DNA of 11,408 bases, taken from positions 1 through 11,408 of the forward strand of contig DASTOJ010000216.1 of assembly GCA_035762565.1 (NCBI GenBank), written 5' to 3'. Source of the stretch: AR5 sp035762565 (lineage in GTDB: Bacteria; Methylomirabilota; Methylomirabilia; Rokubacteriales; CSP1-6). The notes beneath the pieces are model-generated. The model saw nothing but the letters and a program-made list of their open reading frames with translations. It searched no databases and was not told the DNA's origin. A program made the translations under genes and the position numbers. This document shows positions 1 to 6,006 of this stretch, in pieces (the first letter of the stretch is position 1; each line of letters starts with the position of its first letter).

Positions 1-161
1 CCCTGTCCGACACGTGGCCGGATTACATGGAAGTGCAGGGACGCGAGAACAGCGTGGGGCTGCGCGCGGTGGGCGTGCCCGGCACGCTGGCGGCCTGGTG
101 CGAGATGCTGGCGCGCTTCGGACCGCCCCGGCAAAGCCGTGGCGGTCCTCGACACTCCTAG
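1..161 (+). pseudogene. Gamma-glutamyltransferase N-terminal fragment, prematurely ended (5' end outside window)
   Basis: In the frame beginning at base 3 the sequence reads WPDYMEVQGRENSVG, then GVPGTLAAW and CEMLARFG. This resembles the part of gamma-glutamyltransferase / acylase-type Ntn-hydrolase precursors around the conserved G-V/T-P-G-T motif, about 80-120 residues into a protein of roughly 500-580 residues. The similarity ends at the phenylalanine-glycine near base 122. The frame then runs through 11 arginine- and proline-rich residues that look untranslated and stops at TAG 159-161. The other two forward frames do not continue the family sequence downstream, so a simple single frameshift does not rescue it. 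The catalytic threonine that begins the small subunit is absent. A deletion-truncated pseudogene or an assembly join is most likely. The assignment rests on about 40 residues and is tentative. Confidence 0.5.
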
Positions 162-167
162 CGAAAC

Positions 168-173
168 AGGAGG
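168..173 (+). promoter_or_regulatory. Ribosome binding site for the 95-residue membrane protein
   Basis: AGGAGG lies five bases before the ATG at 179. It is a perfect Shine-Dalgarno core and decides the start of the small gene over the longer upstream open frame, which would begin inside the gamma-glutamyltransferase-like fragment. Confidence 0.8.
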
Positions 174-178
174 CTGGA

Positions 179-466
179 ATGGATCGCTACACGAAGGTCG
201 TGCTCACCGTGATCGCCGTGGCGCTCGTGGTCATCGCCGCGCGTCCCTGGACGCCCAGCGTGCTCGAGCAGGTGCTGCCCGACTCCGCCCAGGCCCAGAC
301 GGTCACGCCGAAGTACGACGTGACGATCCCCAAGGCGTGGGGCAAGTACGTCGCCTACAGCAACAACAACCTGCTACTCGAGGCGCCCGACGGCCTGCGC
401 ATCGTGGACGTCGAGGGCAAGGCGCCGGAGTACCCGAAGGTCAAGGTCCTCATCCGCTGGCAGTAG
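179..466 (+). CDS. Small membrane-anchored or exported protein of unknown function (95 aa)
   Basis: The ATG at 179 follows a perfect AGGAGG. The product begins MDRYTK, continues into one hydrophobic helix (about residues 7-21, rich in V, I, A and L), then a Pro/Ala/Gln-rich linker with a possible signal-peptidase site near residues 37-41 (SAQAQ). A soluble tail of about 55 residues (YDVTIPKAWGKYV...) ends in LIRWQ. It could be a single-pass membrane protein facing the periplasm or a small secreted protein; the short N-terminal segment with one Arg and one Lys fits an uncleaved anchor or signal. I recognise a style common in small hypothetical proteins of high-GC environmental bacteria but no named family. 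It has no obvious operon partner: upstream is a broken gene, and its last 17 bases overlap the end of the convergent gene on the other strand. Confidence 0.75.
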   Translation: MDRYTKVVLTVIAVALVVIAARPWTPSVLEQVLPDSAQAQTVTPKYDVTIPKAWGKYVAYSNNNLLLEAPDGLRIVDVEGKAPEYPKVKVLIRWQ

Positions 467-1178
467 CGGCCAGCAGCCGGCCATAGCCGCGCACGGGCTC
501 GGCGACGGCGAGCATCCGCAGCGCCTGCCACAGCGTCGCCGTCTGGCTGGTGACGACAGGCTTGCCCAGGTCGCGCTCGAGCCGCTCGACGATGCCAGCC
601 GTCGGCAGGCCGGTGCCGCTGATGAGCACCGCCTCGGCGCCGGGAGCGTCGGCCGCGCGACCGAGCGCGTAGGCGCGGGCCTCGCTCTCTTCGTAGATGT
701 TCGCCACGCCGTCGAGCCGATGATGCGCCACGATATCGAAGCCCGCCGCCTGCCAGTACCGCCGGCCCGCCGCGGCGATGACGTCCGGGTACGGCGTGGC
801 CAGGGCGAGGCGGCGGACACCGAGGTGGTGGAGCGCGTGCAGGATCGCCGACGCCGCCGTCAGCGGCTGGGCGCCACTGAGGTCGCCGAGCCGGCCGAGC
901 AGCGCGGCCTCGCCCGCGAAGCCCGTCAGGTAGCTCACGGCCGTGTGGGCGAGGACGACGACGGCCGGCTTGACGCCGGCCAGTGCGCGGGCGGCGGCCG
1001 GCAGCGAGTCGAGATAGCCGAGCGTGCGCTGCTCCATGCCGTCGGCCGCGCCCGGGTCGCCGGCCAGGGTCTCCAGACGCGCGAAGTGGATGGTCACCCC
1101 GGGCGGCGCCATCCGGTACAGCTCGGGCTCGATCGTCGGGTTGCCGGCCGGGACCAGGACGCCGAGCCGGTGGCTCAC
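450..1178 (-). CDS. Maleate isomerase / arylmalonate decarboxylase-fold (Asp/Glu racemase superfamily) protein lacking cysteines
   Basis: The 242-residue product starts at GTG 1178-1176, inside the stop of the serine hydrolase gene (GTGA overlap), so the two are probably translationally coupled. The N-terminus GVLVPAGNPTIEPEL is the family signature that binds the carboxylate of the substrate. The C-terminal half keeps the conserved region GKPVVTSQTATLWQALR (about residues 205-221). Known maleate isomerases, hydantoin/aspartate racemases and arylmalonate decarboxylases use one or two cysteines in the two half-domains. Here the first expected position reads AHTAVSY (about H78) and the second SGTGLPT (about G188), and no cysteine occurs anywhere. 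The usual thiol-based racemase or isomerase chemistry is therefore unlikely; it may be a divergent lyase, a carboxylate-binding protein or a subfamily with another general base. The length is normal for the family. The substrate is unknown. Confidence 0.8.
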   Translation of the reverse strand: MSHRLGVLVPAGNPTIEPELYRMAPPGVTIHFARLETLAGDPGAADGMEQRTLGYLDSLPAAARALAGVKPAVVVLAHTAVSYLTGFAGEAALLGRLGDLSGAQPLTAASAILHALHHLGVRRLALATPYPDVIAAAGRRYWQAAGFDIVAHHRLDGVANIYEESEARAYALGRAADAPGAEAVLISGTGLPTAGIVERLERDLGKPVVTSQTATLWQALRMLAVAEPVRGYGRLLAATASG

Positions 1179-2011
1179 CCGAGCCTGTCGTAGGCCAGTC
1201 GCGCCATCCGGCCCATGAGCTGATAGGCCGCCGTGAACCCCGGCGTGCCGTCGGGCAACGCCTCGGGCACGTGCTCCGTGTAGATGGTGAGGACGCACAG
1301 CGGGCGATCGCCCTTGAAGATGATGCCGGCGTCCATGAAGCCGCGCGAGCCGGTGCCCGTCTTGTGCGCGACCTTGGTGCCGAGCGGCAGCTGCGAGGGC
1401 AGCCGTGTCTTGAGCTTCTGCCACGAGAGGATATCGAGGCCGAGGCGGCACAGCTCGGGCGTGCTGCCCAGCCGGCGCGCAACATCGGCATCCGTCGTGC
1501 CTTGGAGAATCATCTCCAGTAGCCGTCCCTGATCATTGGGCGTCGTCGTGGTCACCTGCTCCAGCGTATGGTCGCGGCCGAGCCGGGGCGGGATGCCGAA
1601 CCGGTGCGTCGTGCCCGTCATCCCGACCGACTCGCACCAGCGCTGGATCGTTTCCAGGCCGACCAGGTCCACCACCGTCCCCGTGCAGGTGTTGTCGCTG
1701 ACGATGATCATCATCACCAGCGCGTCGCGGAAGGTGATCCAGAACCCCGGCGTCAGGTGCTGGAACGTGCCCGAGTCGTTGTCCTGGTACCTCGCCTCGA
1801 TCGTGACCTTCTGATCGAGCGCGAGCTTGCCGGCGTGCACGGCCGCCAGCGCCGCCATCATGATGGAGATCTTGCGGGTGCTGGCCGAGGGCACCGGCAC
1901 GTCGCCCGAGCGGTCGGCGCGGGCGCCGGTGGTCAGGTCTTTCAGGTACCAGCTCGTCTGGAACGGCAGGGCGTCGCACAGGTCGTCGAGGCGCTCCACG
2001 AGGTCTCGCAT
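1175..2011 (-). CDS. Serine hydrolase of the class A beta-lactamase fold (Beta-lactamase2-like), cytoplasmic form
   Basis: The 278-residue protein has the three active-site motifs of penicillin-recognising serine hydrolases: SxxK as STRK (S44, K47), SDN (S105-N107) and KTG (K217-G219, in VAHKTGTGSRG). The spacing suits the class A beta-lactamase fold. The class A deacylating Glu166 motif (ExxLN) is not recognisable before the TTTTPND segment (about residues 154-160), so efficient beta-lactam hydrolysis is doubtful; an amidase, esterase or peptidase role is possible. There is no signal peptide: the product begins MRDLVERLDD and the SxxK motif is only 44 residues in, so it is probably cytosolic, unlike true beta-lactamases. 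The start is supported by GGAG six bases before ATG. It lies 21 bases after the binding-protein gene and overlaps the next gene by GTGA. Hydrolysis of an imported peptide or amide is an inference from this neighbourhood. Confidence 0.85.
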   Translation of the reverse strand: MRDLVERLDDLCDALPFQTSWYLKDLTTGARADRSGDVPVPSASTRKISIMMAALAAVHAGKLALDQKVTIEARYQDNDSGTFQHLTPGFWITFRDALVMMIIVSDNTCTGTVVDLVGLETIQRWCESVGMTGTTHRFGIPPRLGRDHTLEQVTTTTPNDQGRLLEMILQGTTDADVARRLGSTPELCRLGLDILSWQKLKTRLPSQLPLGTKVAHKTGTGSRGFMDAGIIFKGDRPLCVLTIYTEHVPEALPDGTPGFTAAYQLMGRMARLAYDRLG

Positions 2012-2032
2012 GTCGGCTCCGTTGCTTCGGGG

Positions 2033-3592
2033 TTAGCGGCGGTCCAGCCAGACGTTCCAGAAGTGCATGTAGGGGCCCGGCTCGTAGCCGGCGACGTCCT
2101 TGCGGCGGGCGTCGAGGCGGAAGTAGTCGCCGATTTTCAGGCGAGGCGCGTCCGCGTAGAAGATCTGCTGGACCTTCTCCCACAGGGCGTAGCGCTTCTT
2201 GAAGTCCAGCTCGCGCCCCATGGCTTGCAACAGCTGGTCCTTCTCCGGGCCGCACCACCAGCCGGGCCAATCGCACAGGACCTGGGCCGAGGTGGACGGC
2301 TCGGGGACGAAGACGAAGGCCGTGCTGAAGGCGTCCCACAGCTCGGCCTTGTTGCGCCGCTGGACGACGGTGGCCCAGTCCGACACCTGGAGGTCGATCT
2401 TGAAGCCGACCTCCTCCAGCTGGCTCTTCGCCACGACCGCCGGCTTGTAGTGGTGCTCGTACTCGGTGGTGACGATCCAGCGCATCGGCTGCCCGGCGTA
2501 CCCGGCCTCCTTGAGCAGCCGCCGCGCCTTGTCCCTGTCGCGCTGGTTGTAGGCGGCGGCGCCCGCCCGGGAGTGCCACGGCAGCTCCTGGAAGAAGAGT
2601 CCCGGGTCCAGACGGAAGAAGTCCTTGTGCCCGAGCCCGGCCAGCATCATCGGCTCGACGTCGAGCGCGGCCTGGGCGGCCAGCCGCATACGCTTGTCGG
2701 CCATCAACCCCTGCTTGGTGTTGAAGACGATCGTCACCCACCCGTACGGCTTGACGACCACGGGCTGCACGCCCGGCGCCGATCTCACGCGGTCGTACTG
2801 GTCGGGCTTGACCTGCTGGATGTAGTCGTACTCCCCGGTCACCATGCCGGCCTGCCGGGTCGCGTAGTCGGGCACCGGCATGAACAGGATCTCGTCCACG
2901 TACGCGGTGCGGCGGCCGGCCAGCCCGCTCGGCGCTTCGGCGCGCGGTGTGTAGCCGTCCCAGCGCGCGAGCTTGATGTGGCGGTCGGGCTTGTGCTCGA
3001 CGAACCGGAACGGCCCGGTGCCGATGAGCTCCTTGAGGGGCCCCGCCGCGGCCGCGTCGAGCGCCTCCTTGGGATAGATGACAGCGGCACTGTCGACCTG
3101 GGCGAGCACGGTGAGCAGGCTACCCGAGGGCTCCTTGAGGCGGATCTCCACCAGCGCCGGCCCCTTGGCCTCGACCGCCTCGACGTTCTTGAACACGGCC
3201 TTGCCGGTGCTGGCGATCGCCCCCCAGCGTTGGAGCGACGCCACCACGTCGGCCGCCGTCAAGGCCTTGCCGTTGTGGAATTTCACGTCCTTGCGCAGGC
3301 GGATCGCGTAGCGCTTGCCGCCGTCGAGCACCTCGTGACCCTCGGCGAGCAGCGGCGCGGGCTGGTACTTGGCGTCGAGCGCGTACAGGCCCTCGAACAT
3401 GTTGATGCCGATCTCGCGCGTGATGACCGCCGTCGTCGCGTGGCCGTCGAGCGTTGGCGGCTCGCCGATCATCCCCACCCGCAGCACGCCGCCCTTCCTG
3501 GGCGTCTGCGGCTCCCCGGGGGCAGCCGTCAGCCCGACCGCGACGGCGATGACGCTCAGCACGCCGGCCAGCGGGAACATTCGCACTCGCAT
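2033..3592 (-). CDS. ABC transporter substrate-binding protein, family 5 (peptide/opine/nickel type)
   Basis: The 519-residue product has a cleavable Sec signal: MRVRMFPLAG followed by a hydrophobic stretch to about residue 24, then an Ala/Pro-rich region with no lipobox cysteine. The mature part opens KGGVLRVGMIGEPPTLDGHAT, typical of SBP_bac_5 (DppA/OppA type), with the family segment RLRKDVKFHNGKALTAADVV at about residues 98-117. It should bind a peptide-like or other small ligand in the periplasm for an ABC importer. No permease or ATPase gene lies in this window. I chose the ATG at 3592 rather than an in-frame one 39 bases upstream because GGAGG precedes it at the right distance and the signal peptide then starts cleanly. 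A promoter-like repeat lies 27-41 bases upstream. The hydrolase gene follows after 21 bases. The ligand cannot be read from sequence. Confidence 0.92.
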   Translation of the reverse strand: MRVRMFPLAGVLSVIAVAVGLTAAPGEPQTPRKGGVLRVGMIGEPPTLDGHATTAVITREIGINMFEGLYALDAKYQPAPLLAEGHEVLDGGKRYAIRLRKDVKFHNGKALTAADVVASLQRWGAIASTGKAVFKNVEAVEAKGPALVEIRLKEPSGSLLTVLAQVDSAAVIYPKEALDAAAAGPLKELIGTGPFRFVEHKPDRHIKLARWDGYTPRAEAPSGLAGRRTAYVDEILFMPVPDYATRQAGMVTGEYDYIQQVKPDQYDRVRSAPGVQPVVVKPYGWVTIVFNTKQGLMADKRMRLAAQAALDVEPMMLAGLGHKDFFRLDPGLFFQELPWHSRAGAAAYNQRDRDKARRLLKEAGYAGQPMRWIVTTEYEHHYKPAVVAKSQLEEVGFKIDLQVSDWATVVQRRNKAELWDAFSTAFVFVPEPSTSAQVLCDWPGWWCGPEKDQLLQAMGRELDFKKRYALWEKVQQIFYADAPRLKIGDYFRLDARRKDVAGYEPGPYMHFWNVWLDRR

Positions 3593-3618
3593 GCTCTTCC
3601 TCCGGTGGGACAGACGCC

Positions 3619-3633
3619 CGCACGATACCACGG
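3619..3633 (-). promoter_or_regulatory. Promoter-like element upstream of the binding-protein gene (copy 1 of a 15-bp repeat)
   Basis: On the minus strand it reads CCGTGGTATCGTGCG. It contains TGGTATCGT, which fits an extended -10 element (TGnTATnnT), with the hexamer at 3622-3627. Predicted transcription starts about 23 bases before the ATG at 3592, leaving room for the GGAGG. No good -35 is visible 17 bases upstream. The same 15 bp occur at 4060-4074 in a matching position before the neighbouring gene. Confidence 0.55.
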
Positions 3634-3643
3634 CGGGCGCGGG

Positions 3644-4036
3644 CTACCGGTACCGGTCGTCGATCTCGACCTGATAGCCGTCGGCCAGGCGGTTCGTCTC
3701 GTTGGCCATGCCCACCACGGCCATCAGCTCGCCGAGCATCTCCTCGGTCATGCCGTGTCGCCGGGCGGAGGCGGTGTGGGCGGCGATGCAGTAACCGCAG
3801 CCGTTGGTGGCGCTCACCGCCAGGTAGACCATCTCCTTGGTGAGCGCGTCGAGGGCGCCGGGGGCCATCACCGGCTTGAGCGTCTCCCAGGTGCGCCGCA
3901 GCGTGGGCGGATGGGTGGCCAGCGCCTTCCAGAAGTTGTTGACGTAGTCGGTCTTCCGCGCAGCCATGATGTCGTCGTAGACGGTGCGCACCTCCGCGCT
4001 CGCCTCCCCGTATTCGATCAGTCTGGCGCTGGCCAT
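3644..4036 (-). CDS. Carboxymuconolactone decarboxylase / AhpD-like family protein
   Basis: The 130-residue protein shows the AhpD-type motif: E68 in KEMVYLAVSATNGCGYCIAAH, with C80, C83 and H87 (E-x11-CxxC-x3-H). In this family the cysteine pair is redox active and the Glu and His relay protons; members reduce peroxides through partner proteins or act as gamma-carboxymuconolactone decarboxylases. The presence of both cysteines favours the AhpD-like thiol-redox group over the cysteine-poor decarboxylases. The start is the ATG at 4036, preceded by a GGGGGAGG stretch; an in-frame ATG 81 bases upstream has no such site and would span the promoter. It lies 51 bases upstream of the binding-protein gene, which has its own promoter-like element, so the two may be transcribed together or separately. 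It is divergent from the SMP-30-like gene across 64 bases. Confidence 0.9.
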   Translation of the reverse strand: MASARLIEYGEASAEVRTVYDDIMAARKTDYVNNFWKALATHPPTLRRTWETLKPVMAPGALDALTKEMVYLAVSATNGCGYCIAAHTASARRHGMTEEMLGELMAVVGMANETNRLADGYQVEIDDRYR

Positions 4037-4059
4037 GGATTGCCTCCCCCGCCGGCGCT

Positions 4060-4074
4060 CGCACGATACCACGG
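4060..4074 (-). promoter_or_regulatory. Promoter-like element upstream of the AhpD-like gene (copy 2 of the 15-bp repeat)
   Basis: This is identical over 15 bp to 3619-3633 (minus strand CCGTGGTATCGTGCG). The extended -10-like hexamer TATCGT is at 4063-4068, 27 bases before the ATG at 4036, and the GGGAGG ribosome site lies between them. A -35 at 17-bp spacing would be GTCTAG at 4086-4091, a poor match, so an extended -10 or activator-dependent promoter is more likely. Confidence 0.55.
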
Positions 4075-4083
4075 GAGCGATGG

Positions 4084-4092
4084 TGCTAGACT
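4084..4092 (+). promoter_or_regulatory. Extended -10-like element for the four-gene + operon, nearly leaderless
   Basis: TGCTAGACT (4084-4092, with hexamer TAGACT at 4087-4092) fits TGnTAnnnT. Transcription would begin about 6-8 bases downstream, almost at the ATG at 4101, and no Shine-Dalgarno sequence precedes that ATG. A leaderless or near-leaderless messenger is therefore suggested. The -35 position (4064-4069) coincides with the opposing -10 element of the AhpD-like gene. Confidence 0.45.
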
Positions 4093-4100
4093 CCCGGCCC

Positions 4101-5036
4101 ATGAGCGAGGCGCCCACACGCTACCCCGACCCGGCCATCCACGTCCTGGACCCCGCGTTCACGAAGTACCGGATCGCCAACGCCGGCGTCGAGCGGCTGG
4201 CCACGGGCTTCCGGTGGGCGGAGGGCCCGGCCTGGTTCGGCGACGGCCGCTACCTGCTCTGGAGCGACATTCCTAGCAACCGGATCATGCGGTGGGAGGA
4301 GGAAAGCGGTGTCGTGACGGTGTTCCGCACGCCGTCGAACCACGCCAACGGCAACACCCGCGACCGCCAGGGACGCCTGGTCACCTGCGAGCACGACAGC
4401 CGGCGCGTGACCCGGACCGAGTACGACGGAAGCATCACCGTCCTGCTCGACCGCTTCGAGGGCAAGCCGCTCAACTCGCCCAACGACGTCGTCGTCAGGT
4501 CGGACGACTCGATCTGGTTCACCGACCCCCCCTTCGGGATCCTCAGCGACTACGAGGGACACGTGGCGCCCGTCGAGCTGCCGACCAACGTGTACCGCAT
4601 CGACGGCCGCACCGGCCAGGCCACCGTGGTCGCGGGCGACGTTCCCCGCCCCAACGGCCTCTGCTTCTCGCCCGACGAGCGGCGGCTCTACGTCGTCGCC
4701 AGCGGGACCACTCCGCGCGAGATCCGCGTGTTCGACGTGGTGGACGACGGCCTGAAGCTGACCAACGGCCGGACCTTCGTGAATGCGGGACCCGCCAGCC
4801 CCGACGGCATCCGCTGCGACGCCGACGGCAACCTCTGGTGCGGCTGGGGCGGCGGCGAGGCCCACGACGGCGTCGTCGTCTTCAATCCCGAGGGTACGAT
4901 GATCGGCCACATCCGGCTGCCGGAGCGCTGCGCCAACCTCTGCTTCGGGGGCGCCAAGCGCAATCGGCTCCTCATGGCCGCCAGCAAGTCGCTCTATGCC
5001 CTCTACGTCAACGCGCGCGGCGCGACGCTGGCCTGA
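4101..5036 (+). CDS. SMP-30 / gluconolactonase / LRE-family protein (lactonase-like)
   Basis: The 311-residue six-bladed beta-propeller protein has the family signatures in order: RWAEGPAWFGDGRYLLWSDI (E41), NSPNDVVVRSDDSIWFTDPP (N128), RPNGLCFSPDERRLYVV (N185) and SPDGIRCDADGNLWCGW (D235). The Glu, Asn and Asp in these motifs are the divalent-metal ligands of SMP-30/regucalcin and gluconolactonases, and all are kept, so it is probably an active metal-dependent lactone hydrolase. There is no signal peptide, so it is cytosolic. The ATG at 4101 is chosen because family similarity begins soon after it and the promoter-like element overlaps any earlier start; no ribosome site is seen. It is the first gene of a tight operon with a hydroxyacid dehydrogenase, where opening a sugar-acid or other lactone would yield a hydroxyacid. 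The exact lactone is unknown. Confidence 0.92.
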   Translation: MSEAPTRYPDPAIHVLDPAFTKYRIANAGVERLATGFRWAEGPAWFGDGRYLLWSDIPSNRIMRWEEESGVVTVFRTPSNHANGNTRDRQGRLVTCEHDSRRVTRTEYDGSITVLLDRFEGKPLNSPNDVVVRSDDSIWFTDPPFGILSDYEGHVAPVELPTNVYRIDGRTGQATVVAGDVPRPNGLCFSPDERRLYVVASGTTPREIRVFDVVDDGLKLTNGRTFVNAGPASPDGIRCDADGNLWCGWGGGEAHDGVVVFNPEGTMIGHIRLPERCANLCFGGAKRNRLLMAASKSLYALYVNARGATLA

Positions 5037-5040
5037 CGCC

Positions 5041-6006
5041 GTGCCCACCCTCGTCATGCTGCCGCCCCAGACTCCCACCACGCGCGAGTGGGCCGCGCGG
5101 CTGGCCGCCGCGCTGCCCGCGCTCGACGTGGTCGTGACCGAGACTGAGGCCGAGGCGGCGCGCGCGCTCGACCGCGCGGAGGCCGCGTTCGGGACCCTGC
5201 CGCCCGCGCTCGTCCGCGCAGCCGGCAAGCTCCGCTGGCTGCAGGCGCCCCAGGCGGCGCCGCCGGCCGGCTACTACACGCCCGAGCTGATCGCGCACCC
5301 GGTCGTCGTCACCAACTTCCGCGAGATCTACAACGACCACATCGCCGCCCACATCATGGCCTTCGTGCTGGCCTTCGCGCGGGGATTGCACTACTACGTC
5401 CCCCGCCAGCTCCGGAGCGAGTGGCGCCCCGAGCGACTCGACACCGGGGTCGTCCACCTGCCCGAGGCTACCGCGCTGATCGTCGGCGTGGGCGGAATCG
5501 GCGCCGAGACGGCCCGGCTCGCCGCGGCGTTCGGCATGCACGTGATGGGCGTCGACGCGCGCCGCCGGGAGGCGCCTCCGGGTGTGCGCAAGCTCGACGG
5601 CCCCGACGCGCTCGACTCGCTGCTGCCGCACGCCGACTTCGTCATCCTCACCGTGCCGCACACGCCCGCCACCGAGGGCTTCATGCACCGCGCGCGCTTC
5701 CAGCGGATGAAGCGCACGGCCTTCTTCATCAACATCGGCCGCGGCATGACGACCCGGCTCGACGACCTGGTCGCCGCCCTGCGCGCCGGCGAGATCGCCG
5801 GCGCCGGGCTCGACGTGTTCGAGCAGGAGCCGCTGCCGGCCGACCATCCGCTGTGGACGCTGCCCAACGTGCTGATCACGCCGCACACGGCCGGCCACGG
5901 CCCGTACCTCGACGACCGCCGCCTGGAGATCCTGCTCGACAACGCCAGCCGGTTCCTGGCCGGCCAGCCGCTGCGCAACGTCGTGGACAAGACGAGCTGG
6001 TTCTGA
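5041..6006 (+). CDS. D-isomer-specific 2-hydroxyacid dehydrogenase (NAD-binding)
   Basis: The 321-residue protein interconverts a D-2-hydroxyacid and its 2-oxoacid. The Rossmann motif is GVGGIG (residues 149-154) with acidic D172 at the end of the second strand, which favours NAD over NADP; the following ARRR could still admit NADP. The catalytic set is complete: R234 in NIGRG, E263 in FEQEPL and H282 in TPHTAGHG. The signature GEIAGAGLDVFEQEPLP precedes the His. The best start is GTG at 5041, four bases after the stop of the SMP-30-like gene; ATG 5056 is an alternative, and neither has a strong ribosome site, so re-initiation from the upstream gene is likely. The stop overlaps the next start (TGATG). 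The context suggests it oxidises the product of lactone opening. It could equally reduce glyoxylate or hydroxypyruvate, as some close relatives do. Confidence 0.93.
   Translation: MPTLVMLPPQTPTTREWAARLAAALPALDVVVTETEAEAARALDRAEAAFGTLPPALVRAAGKLRWLQAPQAAPPAGYYTPELIAHPVVVTNFREIYNDHIAAHIMAFVLAFARGLHYYVPRQLRSEWRPERLDTGVVHLPEATALIVGVGGIGAETARLAAAFGMHVMGVDARRREAPPGVRKLDGPDALDSLLPHADFVILTVPHTPATEGFMHRARFQRMKRTAFFINIGRGMTTRLDDLVAALRAGEIAGAGLDVFEQEPLPADHPLWTLPNVLITPHTAGHGPYLDDRRLEILLDNASRFLAGQPLRNVVDKTSWF

Noticed and set aside
14..178. Upstream extension of the small membrane protein (start at 14)
   Set aside because: The extension is Arg/Gly-rich, overlaps the gamma-glutamyltransferase-like frame, and a perfect AGGAGG with correct spacing marks ATG 179 as the start.
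1175..2011. Antibiotic-resistance beta-lactamase
   Set aside because: No signal peptide and no recognisable class A Glu166 motif; the context is a catabolic or transport unit.
3645..3656. Short self-complementary run around ACCGGTACCGGT
   Set aside because: It falls in the last codons of the AhpD-like gene (Arg-Tyr-Arg) and is easily explained by codon use at high GC; it has no U-tract to make it a terminator.
4037..4117. Longer start of the AhpD-like gene at 4117
   Set aside because: The extra 27 residues match nothing in the family and would place the promoter-like repeat inside coding sequence; GGGAGG precedes ATG 4036.
1568..4276. A 902-codon open frame on the + strand opposite the serine hydrolase and binding-protein genes
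   Set aside because: It is rich in Arg, Gly, His and Pro/Leu runs with no domain signature. The opposite strand carries three recognisable families across the same bases, so it is a high-GC antisense shadow.
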